The translations under genes and the position numbers were made by a program. DNA of 64,000 nucleotides from Bacteroidota bacterium (GTDB lineage Bacteria; Bacteroidota; Rhodothermia; Rhodothermales; Rubricoccaceae). This document shows, in pieces, positions 18,560-26,391 of the stretch; the first letter of the stretch is position 1, and every line of letters begins with the position of its first letter. The stretch lies in assembly GCA_039821555.1 (NCBI GenBank), contig JBCBNX010000006.1, forward strand, positions 124,001 to 188,000, in the 5' to 3' direction. The notes below the pieces were generated by a model, which ran no database searches, was not told the DNA's origin, and saw nothing but the letters and a program-made list of their open reading frames with translations.

Positions 18560-19048
18560 GTGCTCCCGCGCAGGCTCGTCCTGATCGCCGCGTGCGTGCT
18601 CGTGCCGCTCATCGGCGCGTGCGGGTCCTCCGAGGAGGTCACTGCGCCGCCGCCGCAACCCAGGGTGGTCCCGCCCGGTTCCGAGGGCGCGCCTGGCCTG
18701 GAGACGCTGCCAGAGACCGGCACGCGCACCACCGACGGCACCTTCCGGCTGCGGCTCCCCGACACGCTGCGCTATGCCGTCACGCCCGGCGAGGCGTGGG
18801 TCGAGGCGCTCCCGCGCGAGGCTGAGGACAACCTCATCGTCTACCGGGCGCTCAGTGCGCCAGCGCTCAGTTGGGTCGTGGACGGTGCGCTGTTCGCACA
18901 GACGCTACCCACCCAGCGCGGCACGCTCCGCTTCGACTTCCAGCGCTCCGTCGGCGGCTACACCGACACGCTGGTCGTCTTCCTCAACCTGGACGAGGAG
19001 CCCGACGGCGGCGACGCGGGAGCCACGAGCGTTGCAGGTGATGGCTAA
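18560..19048 (+). CDS. Lipoprotein of unknown function upstream of mutY
   Basis: 162 aa from GTG 18560; a GTG at 18548 would add four residues. A signal peptide with lipobox LIGAC (Cys near residue 20) is followed by a Pro/Glu linker and a compact beta-rich domain (FRLRLPDTLRYAVTPGEAWVEALP and onward). No family recognised. The 3' end overlaps the start of mutY by 8 bp, so the two are translationally coupled, which is odd for a lipoprotein and a DNA glycosylase. Its start region faces the divergent Omp85-type gene, so both envelope genes may share a promoter region. Confidence 0.65.
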   Translation: MLPRRLVLIAACVLVPLIGACGSSEEVTAPPPQPRVVPPGSEGAPGLETLPETGTRTTDGTFRLRLPDTLRYAVTPGEAWVEALPREAEDNLIVYRALSAPALSWVVDGALFAQTLPTQRGTLRFDFQRSVGGYTDTLVVFLNLDEEPDGGDAGATSVAGDG

Positions 19049-20189
19049 GCGCCCCACGTTCGACTACGTCGCCCATGTCGAACCGCGCCACCGGGACGCC
19101 TTCCGCGGACCGCTGCTGGACTGGTTCGAGCGCGTGCGCCGCCCCATGCCGTGGCGCGCCGAGGACGAGCACGGCCGCCGCGACCCTTACCGCGTCTGGC
19201 TCTCGGAGATCATGCTCCAGCAGACGCGCGTGGACCAAGCAACCCCCTACTTCGAGCGCTTCACTACGACCTTCCCAACCGTCGACGCCCTCGCCGAGGC
19301 CGACCTCGACGATGTCCTGAAGCAATGGGAAGGGCTCGGTTACTACTCGCGCGCGCGCAACCTCCACCGGGCTGCGAAGCAGATAGTCGAGGAGCACGAC
19401 GGGCGCGTACCCGACACCGAGGCGGCGATCTCGGCGCTCCCTGGCATTGGCCCCTACACGGCGGCAGCGGTGCTCTCGCTCGCCTACGGCGTCCCGCTGG
19501 CCGTCCTCGACGGCAACGTGATCCGTGTGCTCACCCGCGTCTTCGCTATCGATGACGATGTCAAACGCAGCCCGGTCACAAAAGCGCTCCGTCGGCTCGC
19601 CAACGATCTGCTTCCGGTCGAGCAGCCCGGTGCCTTCAACGAGGCCGTTATGGAACTCGGCGCGACGGTCTGCACCCCCGCGACGCCGCAGTGTCCGGGG
19701 TGCTCGCTGCGCTCGGCCTGTGCAGCCTTCGCCGAGGGCAATCCCACGCGCTATCCGGTCGCAGCAAAGAAAAAGCCGGTACCGCACTACGACATCGCAG
19801 TCGGCGTGGTCTACGACGACGAGGGTCGGGTGCTCATCCAGAAGCGTCCTGAGGACGCCATGCTCGGCGGGCTGTGGGAGTTTCCCGGCGGCAAGCACGA
19901 AGACGGCGAGACGCTGGCCGACACCTGCGCGCGCGAACTCCGCGAGGAGCTTGGCATCGAGGTCGCAGTCACGGAGCCGGTGGCGCGCATCGACCATGCC
20001 TACTCGCACTTCAAGATCACGCTGCATGCGTTCCGCTGCCGCCTCATACGCGGCACGCCGGAGGGGCGCGAGGGCCAGCCGCTCCAGTGGGTCGCCGTGA
20101 GCAGCCTCGACGACTACGCGTTTCCCCGCGCCAACCGCCGCCTCATCGAGACGCTCCAGGCACAGCTGCGCAACCCGACGCTGTTCTGA
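19041..20189 (+). CDS. mutY: A/G-specific adenine glycosylase with intact Nudix box
   Basis: 382 aa. It removes A mispaired with 8-oxoG. Seen: the catalytic Glu56 in WLSEIMLQQT, a helix-hairpin-helix (LPGIGPYTAAAV), the Asp of VLDGNVIRV, and a [4Fe-4S] loop C-x6-C-x2-C-x5-C (Cys211, 218, 221, 227). The C-terminal Nudix-fold domain keeps a full catalytic box: G284-x5-E290-x7-R298-E299-L-x-E302-E303-x-G305-I. Most MutY proteins have a degenerate box there because the domain only reads 8-oxoG. The protein may therefore combine MutY and MutT (8-oxo-dGTPase) activities. The start overlaps the lipoprotein gene by 8 bp. Confidence 0.95.
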   Translation: MAKRPTFDYVAHVEPRHRDAFRGPLLDWFERVRRPMPWRAEDEHGRRDPYRVWLSEIMLQQTRVDQATPYFERFTTTFPTVDALAEADLDDVLKQWEGLGYYSRARNLHRAAKQIVEEHDGRVPDTEAAISALPGIGPYTAAAVLSLAYGVPLAVLDGNVIRVLTRVFAIDDDVKRSPVTKALRRLANDLLPVEQPGAFNEAVMELGATVCTPATPQCPGCSLRSACAAFAEGNPTRYPVAAKKKPVPHYDIAVGVVYDDEGRVLIQKRPEDAMLGGLWEFPGGKHEDGETLADTCARELREELGIEVAVTEPVARIDHAYSHFKITLHAFRCRLIRGTPEGREGQPLQWVAVSSLDDYAFPRANRRLIETLQAQLRNPTLF

Positions 20190-20220
20190 CGGAGACACGT
20201 ACGGCGGCGGCGTGAATGCA

Positions 20221-20252
20221 ACGCGGACGGCCCCCGAAGGAACCGCCCGCGT
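20221..20252. terminator. Hairpin at the mutY / Bor-like convergent junction
   Basis: The arms ACGCGGACGG (20221-20230) and CCGCCCGCGT (20243-20252) pair over 10 bp with one G-T. There is no T run on either strand. It lies between two converging genes and could stop transcription from both sides. Confidence 0.45.
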
Positions 20253-20275
20253 CGTCTGGTCGACGGGTCCAAGGC

Positions 20276-20707
20276 CTAGTAGAAGCGGACCCGCACTGGC
20301 TCGGCCTGGGTGACGGCGAGGCTCGACGCCAACTCCATCGCTTCGAGGATGGCTTCGGGCTCGGCGTCGCGCGCGACGGCCACTTCCGTCTCGGTGGTGC
20401 CTGCCGAGGCGCTGCCCGAGGCGCACGTCACCGTGATGTGCATCGGCGTCACGATGCCGAACGTGAGGGCGCTCACAACCTGGTTGAGGAAGCTGAGCTG
20501 GGTTTCCACGATGGCGACGCCGCCGCTGCATTGCGAGCTCGCATCGACGGTTTCAGGCGGAACGAGGCCGTAGATGAAGCCCATGGCCCAGGGCTTGTCG
20601 ATGACTTGCGAGCCTGGGGTGAGGCCGGTTTCAACGCGGGCGTGGTAGCAGCCCGTGGCGGTCACGGCGAGCAGGACGACGACGAGAAGAGGCGTGAGAC
20701 GACGCAT
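20276..20707 (-). CDS. Bor-family lipoprotein
   Basis: 143 aa from ATG 20707; an ATG at 20737 adds ten residues. The signal peptide ends in a lipobox TATGC. The core segment with GFIYGLVPPETVDASSQC and then ETQLSFLNQVVSALTFGIVTPM aligns with lambda Bor and its chromosomal homologues, where the TVDA...C and the F-x-N-x-L-x-x-I/L-T-x-G-I-x-T-P blocks are conserved. Bor is a small outer-membrane lipoprotein tied to serum resistance in E. coli; in an environmental bacterium the role is unknown. The C-terminal 50 residues extend beyond Bor. No phage genes are nearby. Confidence 0.75.
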   Translation of the reverse strand: MRRLTPLLVVVLLAVTATGCYHARVETGLTPGSQVIDKPWAMGFIYGLVPPETVDASSQCSGGVAIVETQLSFLNQVVSALTFGIVTPMHITVTCASGSASAGTTETEVAVARDAEPEAILEAMELASSLAVTQAEPVRVRFY

Positions 20708-20836
20708 GGTATGGGGTAGAGATGAGAGGGTTAGCACGGACAGTGCAAAGCAGTAAGCTAATCGCTACCGTCCGATTTCTGCATAGCCCTTTCGTTACGC
20801 GTTGGTCGTCCGAACGGACACATTTTTTTAGCAGGC

Positions 20837-22183
20837 CTATCGCGCCAGCGTGACGCGTCGGGTGAGGGCAAGGTCGTCGCCGAGCACGCGGACGACGTAG
20901 ACGCCTGCCGGGAGCCGCGCCGCCTCGAACGTGAGCGCGTGCGTGCCTGCTGCGAGCACGCCCTCGTGCAGCACCGCCACGCGCCGCCCGAGCACGTCGT
21001 AGGCCACGGCTTCCACGTCGAGGGCAGCGGGGAGCGTGAGGGACAGCGTCGTCTGCGTCGAGAAGGGGTTGGGAGCCGCGGTCAGCGCCGTGCCGACCGG
21101 TGTGTCGTCGGGCTCATTCGCGACGGCGGGGACGACCCGCACGAAGAACGAGACCGGTGCATAGTAGTCGGTGGCGTAGGCGTTGAGGATGTAGTCGCCT
21201 TCACCGACGCCGCATTCCCGAGGGACGTAGGAGAAACAGCGCGCATCGTTCTCGCCTTCGGGCCAGGCAACGCGCTCGCTAGGCTGCACGTCGCGGTCGT
21301 GCGTCTCGGTGACTCCGAAGCAGTAGCAGTCGATACCGCTGACGCGCTCGGGGTCGGGGCCAACCGTGAGCAACTCGTAGGTCGCTTCAAGGCCGCCCGG
21401 GTACGCGAGGCGTAGGGGCGCATCGGTGTGGTTCGTCAGCGCAACCGAGAGCGTGAGCGTCGCGTCCTCCTGGAACAAAAAGCCGCCGCGCTCGCCTCCT
21501 TCCAGGGCGGCCGTGACCACGACATCGTCGTCGACTTCGACGAGCTTGCGAAGACTCCACAACTCATTGGGCTGCGGGCGGGTCGCCTCGAACCAGTCGA
21601 AAAGCGGGTTGTCTCCGTATTCAGCTACGGCTTGTTCCGGCGTCACGCCCTCGATCTGCCAGTAGGTGCCTGCACTGGTGTTCGGCGAGGAGATGGTCAC
21701 GTCGGTGACGTTGAGAGCCTCTCGGATCGCCTCGACCTCGCCAGGGCTGGCTCCGTCGGCGAGGTCCACGCTGAGCAAGCCGCCGAGATACTGCGGGGCG
21801 TTGATCGTGAGCGTCTGGGTCACGAACTCGCCGCGGACGGTGATCGTGTGGGTGGTGCCGTCCGAAGCCGGAAACCCTTGCAGCGATGGCTCGATGACGA
21901 AGGCTGACTCTGTGCCTGCGTTGGGACCGAGCATCCCTTCAAAGGACATGGGGAGGCAATAGGACCGGGCTTCAAGCCCGTCGAACTCGCGGAAGGGTTC
22001 GCACGAGCCGTCGTTGGTGTACGTCAGCGAGTCGTCGCTCGGGTTATAGCGGTGGTAGTAGACCGTAATCGCCTCGCCGTACTCGTAGGTGCTTTTGTCC
22101 GTAAAGAATCGCTCTTGGATCGGACTCTGAGCCACCAGCGAGAGGGGGCACAGCAGAAGGAGGACAGCGACGACAACGCGCAT
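20837..22183 (-). CDS. Secreted protein with type IX-like C-terminal sorting domain (copy A)
   Basis: 448 aa. Signal peptide to VAQ (residue 19). An N-terminal immunoglobulin-like beta domain (DKSTYEYGEAITVYY...) resembles the intracellular-proteinase-inhibitor/BsuPI type fold also present in copy B. A second beta domain with six or so Cys spans about 240-340. The C-terminal 90 residues form the type IX secretion sorting module: PNPFSTQTTLSLTLP, YDVLGRRVAVL, LPAGVYVVRVLG, ending in a basic tail. It should be exported by T9SS and anchored or released at the cell surface. The 3' 230 bp are identical to copy B, which lies upstream in the same direction. Confidence 0.85.
   Translation of the reverse strand: MRVVVAVLLLLCPLSLVAQSPIQERFFTDKSTYEYGEAITVYYHRYNPSDDSLTYTNDGSCEPFREFDGLEARSYCLPMSFEGMLGPNAGTESAFVIEPSLQGFPASDGTTHTITVRGEFVTQTLTINAPQYLGGLLSVDLADGASPGEVEAIREALNVTDVTISSPNTSAGTYWQIEGVTPEQAVAEYGDNPLFDWFEATRPQPNELWSLRKLVEVDDDVVVTAALEGGERGGFLFQEDATLTLSVALTNHTDAPLRLAYPGGLEATYELLTVGPDPERVSGIDCYCFGVTETHDRDVQPSERVAWPEGENDARCFSYVPRECGVGEGDYILNAYATDYYAPVSFFVRVVPAVANEPDDTPVGTALTAAPNPFSTQTTLSLTLPAALDVEAVAYDVLGRRVAVLHEGVLAAGTHALTFEAARLPAGVYVVRVLGDDLALTRRVTLAR
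20871..21100. repeat. 230-bp direct repeat, copy A
   Basis: Identical base for base to 22385-22614. It covers most of the sorting domain of the 20837-22183 gene. Flanking sequence on both sides diverges quickly, and even synonymous sites inside the block are unchanged, so recent duplication or gene conversion is indicated. Confidence 0.95.
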
Positions 22184-22215
22184 GGCAATAACCAGACATA
22201 GGTGAAAACACTATC

Positions 22216-22299
22216 CCTTGATACGCCAAGGTCTAACGTAATTCCAAATAGCGTCAGGGTCGCGCCTACATACCGTTCAACTCGTCCAGACTAGCCGCC
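22216..22299. repeat. Upstream direct repeat, copy A
   Basis: About 84 bp with strong similarity to 23379-23463: both contain CCTTGATACGCCA, ATTCCAAAT, GCGTCAGGG, CCTACATACCG and AGCCGCC in the same order. It lies just upstream of the copy A gene, so the promoter or leader was duplicated with the gene. Confidence 0.85.
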
Positions 22300-22350
22300 G
22301 AGATACGTCTAGATCGTCACTTGCATTGCATTCCGATGGAGGTCCGCGAG

Positions 22351-23346
22351 CTACCGAGCCAGCGTGACGCGCCGGGTGAGAGCGAGGTCGTCGCCGAGCA
22401 CGCGGACGACGTAGACGCCTGCCGGGAGCCGCGCCGCCTCGAACGTGAGCGCGTGCGTGCCTGCTGCGAGCACGCCCTCGTGCAGCACCGCCACGCGCCG
22501 CCCGAGCACGTCGTAGGCCACGGCTTCCACGTCGAGGGCAGCGGGGAGCGTGAGGGACAGCGTCGTCTGCGTCGAGAAGGGGTTGGGAGCCGCGGTCAGC
22601 GCCGTGCCGACCGGGACGGTTTCGGCCTCATTGGCGACGGTGACGTTGAGGTAGTCGATCTCGCGGAGGACGACCTCAAGACCGTACGAGTCGGAGCCTG
22701 CGAAAGCGGGATCGTCGGCGAACAGTTCGACGGCTTGCTCCCCGGAGAATCCCTCGACCGCCCATTGCTCTTCGAACCGAGGAGGAATCACGCCGCCTCC
22801 CGCGAGAAACCTGCTGGATAGCACCGTCGCGCTCAGGGTCACTCTGATGGTCTCGATCGCCGACGCCTGTTCTTCGGCATAGCGTACCCAAATACGCCCT
22901 TCCTCAAACTGAGGGGCGTTGATCTCAACGGCGGCCTCCAGCCCGTTGCTGTACGTCGCTGACAGCGTATGCGTCTCGCTCTCGGCGTAGGGAAGGAAAT
23001 GCTCCGCGGGGACGATGTCGTAGGTGTGGACCATCTCCCGACCAGGGCCAAGGATGGCATAGTCGCCATCGCACATCGTGACGCAGATCGGCAAGGAGTT
23101 GTCGACCTCGTCGAAGCGAAGCGGCGGGCTCACGCACTCGAAGCCGGGGCATCCCAGGTAGACCCGGTCGTCGGACACGTTGCGAACCCGTGTGGTCACG
23201 ATGATCGTCTCGCCGTAGGCATAGGTGTCCTTGTCCGTCTCGATGGTGAGGGTGAGGTCGCCAGGGTCAGGAACCGGAGGCGGTACGAACTGCGCGACGC
23301 TGGCGGGCGCCAGGAAAGCGGCGAGCAGGAAGCGAACAGCGCGCAT
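22351..23346 (-). CDS. Secreted protein with type IX-like C-terminal sorting domain (copy B)
   Basis: 331 aa, a shorter paralogue of the 20837-22183 gene. It has a signal peptide to about ASVAQ, then a beta domain with TIETDKDTYAYGETIIVTTRVRN matching the copy A N-terminal domain. A segment corresponding to the TINAPQ...I..AL region of copy A follows, and then the same sorting module. The second Cys-rich beta domain of copy A is missing here, so an internal gain or loss accompanied the duplication. Export by T9SS is inferred. The spacing of 167 bp to copy A holds duplicated leader sequence, so each gene probably has its own promoter. Confidence 0.85.
   Translation of the reverse strand: MRAVRFLLAAFLAPASVAQFVPPPVPDPGDLTLTIETDKDTYAYGETIIVTTRVRNVSDDRVYLGCPGFECVSPPLRFDEVDNSLPICVTMCDGDYAILGPGREMVHTYDIVPAEHFLPYAESETHTLSATYSNGLEAAVEINAPQFEEGRIWVRYAEEQASAIETIRVTLSATVLSSRFLAGGGVIPPRFEEQWAVEGFSGEQAVELFADDPAFAGSDSYGLEVVLREIDYLNVTVANEAETVPVGTALTAAPNPFSTQTTLSLTLPAALDVEAVAYDVLGRRVAVLHEGVLAAGTHALTFEAARLPAGVYVVRVLGDDLALTRRVTLAR
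22385..22614. repeat. 230-bp direct repeat, copy B
   Basis: Identical to 20871-21100, and codes for most of the sorting domain of the 22351-23346 gene. The distance between copies is about 1.5 kb in direct orientation, so recombination between them could delete copy A or fuse the two genes. Confidence 0.95.
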
Positions 23347-23378
23347 GGGGACTACTAGGCTGTGAAGGGATACCTACG

Positions 23379-23463
23379 CCTTGATACGCCACAGTCTAAC
23401 GCGATTCCAAATGGCGTCAGGGCTACCCCTACATACCGTCCAAGTCGTCTGCAATCAGCCGCC
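23379..23463. repeat. Upstream direct repeat, copy B
   Basis: Matches 22216-22299 in order and spacing. It sits upstream of the copy B gene, and its distal end runs into the last codons of the CPBP gene (stop at 23455). This shows how tightly the duplication abuts the neighbour. Confidence 0.85.
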
Positions 23464-24246
23464 AAGCCACGTCCGGAACGTCTCCCACAGCGCGCCGGGG
23501 CCGATGCCGTCGACGCCCGTGCGGAAGCGCAGCGTGCACCAGAAGTCGAGCGCGAGCATCTGGAAGCTGTGGATCGGCACCGCGATCCAAAACGAGCGGC
23601 AGCGCCAGCAGAGCGCGCCCAACGCGATGCCGCCGAGGATCGAGAGGTAGGCTTCGGCAGGTGGTTTATCGGCGTGCAGGAGCGCAAACGGCACCATCTG
23701 CACGAACACGGCCATGAAGCCGAACGTCCGCGCTGTGCCGAAGAGCACGAACCCGCGCCAGAGGTACTCCCAGCCGATCCAGTAGAACAGGTACAGCAGC
23801 TCGTAGGCGAGGAACAGCCCCCAGTCGACCTGCGCGTTGTCGAAGTGGGGATACTTGTCCTGAAACGCCTGGTCGTTGGAGAGCACCCACGTCCCGATGG
23901 TCACGATGGGCGCGTAGATGAGCGCAATCGTGCCCGCGAGCTTCCAGTCGCCGAGGCCCAGTCCGATGTCCGTGAGGCGCTGCTTGAAGACGAGCATCAG
24001 CAGCGCTACCGGGAGCACGAAGCCGGTCACCCCCTGGATGCCGAACCACCACGCCCACGCCCCGATGCCGTACGGGTCGATGTCGAGCGCGGGCGCAATG
24101 GTTTCGCGGAAGAAGCGCCGCCCCCCGAAGTCGAGCTGCAGAAACACGAGCGCGACGCACACCGTGAGCACCACCGCCGTCTGCGCGTCGATGCGCTGGA
24201 CGGTCGTGCGGAGCCACAGCCATTCGTCGCGGAGCCGAGAGCGCAT
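23455..24246 (-). CDS. CPBP-family intramembrane protein, possibly protease-inactive
   Basis: 263 aa with about six hydrophobic segments. CPBP/Abi (CAAX-like) proteases use EExxxR, FxxxH and HxxxN/B motifs in the membrane. Here motif 1 reads GWEYLWRGF, with a single Glu followed by Y-L-W-R; motif 2 is VPFALLH; motif 3 is HSFQ. The two His and one Glu are kept, but the second Glu of the EE pair and the final Asn are changed. It may be an altered protease or a binding-only member. It shares direction with the secreted paralogues but not an evident operon. Confidence 0.75.
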   Translation of the reverse strand: MRSRLRDEWLWLRTTVQRIDAQTAVVLTVCVALVFLQLDFGGRRFFRETIAPALDIDPYGIGAWAWWFGIQGVTGFVLPVALLMLVFKQRLTDIGLGLGDWKLAGTIALIYAPIVTIGTWVLSNDQAFQDKYPHFDNAQVDWGLFLAYELLYLFYWIGWEYLWRGFVLFGTARTFGFMAVFVQMVPFALLHADKPPAEAYLSILGGIALGALCWRCRSFWIAVPIHSFQMLALDFWCTLRFRTGVDGIGPGALWETFRTWLGG

Positions 24247-24324
24247 CAGAAGGAGGAGAGCGGTGCGATGGGAAGCGAAAGGGTGCAGGCACGGCGATGA
24301 ATGCAGCCTGCGCTGGAACGTACT

Positions 24325-24353
24325 GACGGCGAGGCCTAGCGCCTATGGCCGTC
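24325..24353 (-). terminator. Hairpin at the end of the metallo-hydrolase gene
   Basis: GACGGC (24325-24330) pairs with GCCGTC (24348-24353), with an inner AGGC/GCCT pair. It overlaps the stop codon of the gene at 24352-25137. No T run, so termination activity is a guess. Confidence 0.35.
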
Positions 24354-25137
24354 ACACAGCCACGGCCTCGACGCGGAGGCCGCCCGAGGCGTCGTCGATG
24401 AAGCCCGCGAGCGTGTCGGTCGAGTGGTAGAAGAGCGCGAGGTGGCCGCCGTCCGCGGCTTCGCGGGCGAGCTGCGTGCGCCACGCCTGCGAGGCGGCGC
24501 CGTCGTGGTCGTACTTCGCCTGGAAGCGGCGTGTCACCTGGCCGGGCGTCGGGAGCACATCGCCGCCGAAGAGGACGGTGCGCCCGGCCGTGTGGAGCCG
24601 AAAAAGCTGGTGGTCACGTGAGTGCCCGCCCGTGTGGGCGTGCTCGATCTCGTCGGTCAGCCAACCATCGCCCTCAACGGTCACGAGTTGGCCCTCACGG
24701 TCGAGCGCCGTCACGATGCGGTCGCGCGCCGCGTCGGAGAGGTCGCCGTAGGGCGCGGACAGTTCGCCAGCCTGAACGACGTACTCGGCGTTGGGAAACG
24801 TGGGCGTGGCTTCGCCCATCACGGTCGCCACGCAGCCGCCCGCGTGATCGAAGTGGAGGTGCGACAGCAAGACCTTGGTGACAGCCTCCCGGGTAACTCC
24901 GTGGTGAGCGAGGCCGTCGAGGAGGAAGTCGGTGCCACGACCGGTGGCGTACTCGCCGAGGCCCGTGTCCAAAAGCAGCACCTCGCTGGGCGTCTGCACG
25001 AGGAACGGCGAGACCGAGACGAACAGCGTGCCCGGGCGCGGCGGGTCGCCGTCGGCATACGGGACGAAGACCTTGTCCACGCCGACGGTGAAGCGCCCCT
25101 CCGGCAGCGCGTGGATCTCGAGCTCACCGTAATTCAT
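24352..25137 (-). CDS. Metallo-beta-lactamase-fold hydrolase
   Basis: 261 aa. The dinuclear metal motif HLHFDHAGG (residues 93-101) is complete, preceded by LLLDTGLG. Further ligands are in HTGGHSRDH and the C-terminal FYHSTD. No signal peptide, so it is cytoplasmic. The layout is like lactonase/AiiA-type and other quorum-quenching or general MBL hydrolases. The substrate cannot be told. The ATG lies just 4 bp from a run of GATT units with 7-nt spacing (25142-25169), in the place where a ribosome-binding site would normally be. Confidence 0.85.
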   Translation of the reverse strand: MNYGELEIHALPEGRFTVGVDKVFVPYADGDPPRPGTLFVSVSPFLVQTPSEVLLLDTGLGEYATGRGTDFLLDGLAHHGVTREAVTKVLLSHLHFDHAGGCVATVMGEATPTFPNAEYVVQAGELSAPYGDLSDAARDRIVTALDREGQLVTVEGDGWLTDEIEHAHTGGHSRDHQLFRLHTAGRTVLFGGDVLPTPGQVTRRFQAKYDHDGAASQAWRTQLAREAADGGHLALFYHSTDTLAGFIDDASGGLRVEAVAV

Positions 25138-25141
25138 TGAT

Positions 25142-25169
25142 GATTCTGGATTTGTGATTTTCGATTTGA
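25142..25169. repeat. 7-nt-phased GATT array upstream of the metallo-hydrolase start
   Basis: GATT occurs at 25142, 25149, 25156 and 25163, exactly every 7 bases, with variable bases between. The array occupies the 5' leader of the gene at 24352-25137. Confidence 0.8.
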
Positions 25170-25192
25170 AGAGCAGAGCTTAGACCAGAGCC

Positions 25193-25223
25193 ATCGAAAA
25201 TCGTCCATCAAAAATCATCTATC
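25193..25223. repeat. 7-nt-phased ATC array at the phoH 3' end
   Basis: ATC begins at 25193, 25200, 25207, 25214 and 25221: ATCGAAA, ATCGTCC, ATCAAAA, ATCATCT, ATC. It overlaps the phoH stop codon. With the GATT array on the other side it forms a perfect 10-bp inverted repeat (25156-25165 with 25193-25202). Confidence 0.8.
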
Positions 25224-26168
25224 CTCACTGTCGCGTTCGTAGGCGTCGATGATGTCCTTGACGAGCTTGTGGCGGACCACGTCGCCCTTGTCGAACTGCA
25301 AGAAGCCGATGCCGTCCACGCCGCGCAGGATGCGGGTGGCCTCGATGAGCCCAGAGTCGCCGCGGCGGGGGAGGTCGGTCTGCGTGGCGTCGCCCGTGAC
25401 GATGGCGCGGCTGCCGACGCCGAGGCGCGTAAGAAACATCTTCATCTGGCTCGTGGTCGCGTTCTGCGCCTCGTCCAGGATGACGAATGCGTTGGAGAGC
25501 GTGCGCCCGCGCATGTAGGCGAGAGGCACGATCTCGACGGTGTTCTGGTCGGTGTGCGCGCGCAGCTTCTCGCGCGGAATCATCTCCTCAAGCGCGTCAT
25601 AGAGCGGGCGCAGGTAGGGGTCGATTTTGTCGCGGAAGTCGCCGGGGAGGAAGCCGAGGCTCTCGCCCGCCTCAACGGCCGGGCGGCTGAGCACGATGCG
25701 CTTGACCTGTCGCGACCGCAGTGCCGAGACGGCCAGCGCAACGGCCGTGTAGGTCTTGCCCGTGCCGGCGGGACCGACGGCGAAGACGATGTCGTGCGAG
25801 CGGGCGAGCTGGACGAGCTTCGCCTGGTTGGGCGTCTTGGCCTTCACGACGCCGCCAGCGGGCGTGTAGAGGATAACGTCGGAGTGGTCGGCGCGCTGGA
25901 CGCCCTGGCCGAGCGTGCTCAGGTCGAGGACGGTGTCCACGTCGCGCTCGGTGAGGGTGCCGTTGCGGTTGAGCACCATCGTCAGCTCGCCGATCACGCG
26001 CTCGATGCGGTCGAGTATGGCGGCATCGCCCTGGAGCATCACCTGGTTGCCGCGCGCCACGATGCGCGCGTCGCCGAAGGCGGATTCGATCTTGCGGAGG
26101 TAGACGTCGTTGAAGCCGAAGAGCAGCAGCGGCTCGACGCCGTCGATGGAAAGGGTGCGGTCGGCCAA
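25215..26168 (-). CDS. phoH: PhoH-family ATPase
   Basis: 317 aa, the standard PhoH/PhoL length. The start codon is TTG at 26168; no ATG or GTG is available upstream in frame before the sequence loses family character. An N-terminal KH-like/SpoIIIAB-like region (to about residue 110) precedes the ATPase, with Walker A GPAGTGKTY, Walker B AFVILDEAQN and the TRLGVGSRAIVTGD sensor block. PhoH proteins are RNA-linked ATPases, often beside ybeY; no ybeY is visible here. It is divergent from dapF with about 220 bp between. Confidence 0.93.
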   Translation of the reverse strand: MADRTLSIDGVEPLLLFGFNDVYLRKIESAFGDARIVARGNQVMLQGDAAILDRIERVIGELTMVLNRNGTLTERDVDTVLDLSTLGQGVQRADHSDVILYTPAGGVVKAKTPNQAKLVQLARSHDIVFAVGPAGTGKTYTAVALAVSALRSRQVKRIVLSRPAVEAGESLGFLPGDFRDKIDPYLRPLYDALEEMIPREKLRAHTDQNTVEIVPLAYMRGRTLSNAFVILDEAQNATTSQMKMFLTRLGVGSRAIVTGDATQTDLPRRGDSGLIEATRILRGVDGIGFLQFDKGDVVRHKLVKDIIDAYERDSEDR

Positions 26169-26334
26169 AACCGGGGAGAGAGCAGGTCGTTAAGAATGCG
26201 GACGGTGAAGGTACGGGGACGCTGGCGTGTGGGTGTGTGAGAGTTTGTGAGGATGAACCTGGAGCGACCGGGGCACGGAGAAACGCCGAGTTCGACGCGT
26301 TGACTTGACCCGCGACGAACGTGCAGACACCTTT

Positions 26335-26390
26335 TCCCACGTCCCACGTCCCACGTCCCACGTCCCACGTCCCACGTCCCACGTCCCACT
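26335..26390. repeat. (TCCCACG)8 heptanucleotide array abutting dapF start
   Basis: Seven exact TCCCACG units plus an eighth variant unit, TCCCACT, run without interruption to one base before the ATG at 26392. The array replaces any possible ribosome-binding site. Because 7 is not a multiple of 3, changes in copy number would shift the frame of any upstream in-frame start (for example at 26305). Confidence 0.97.
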
Positions 26391-26391
26391 C

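Noticed and set aside
20276..20707. Prophage remnant suggested by the Bor-like gene
   Set aside because: No integrase, structural or lysis genes and no change of composition around it.
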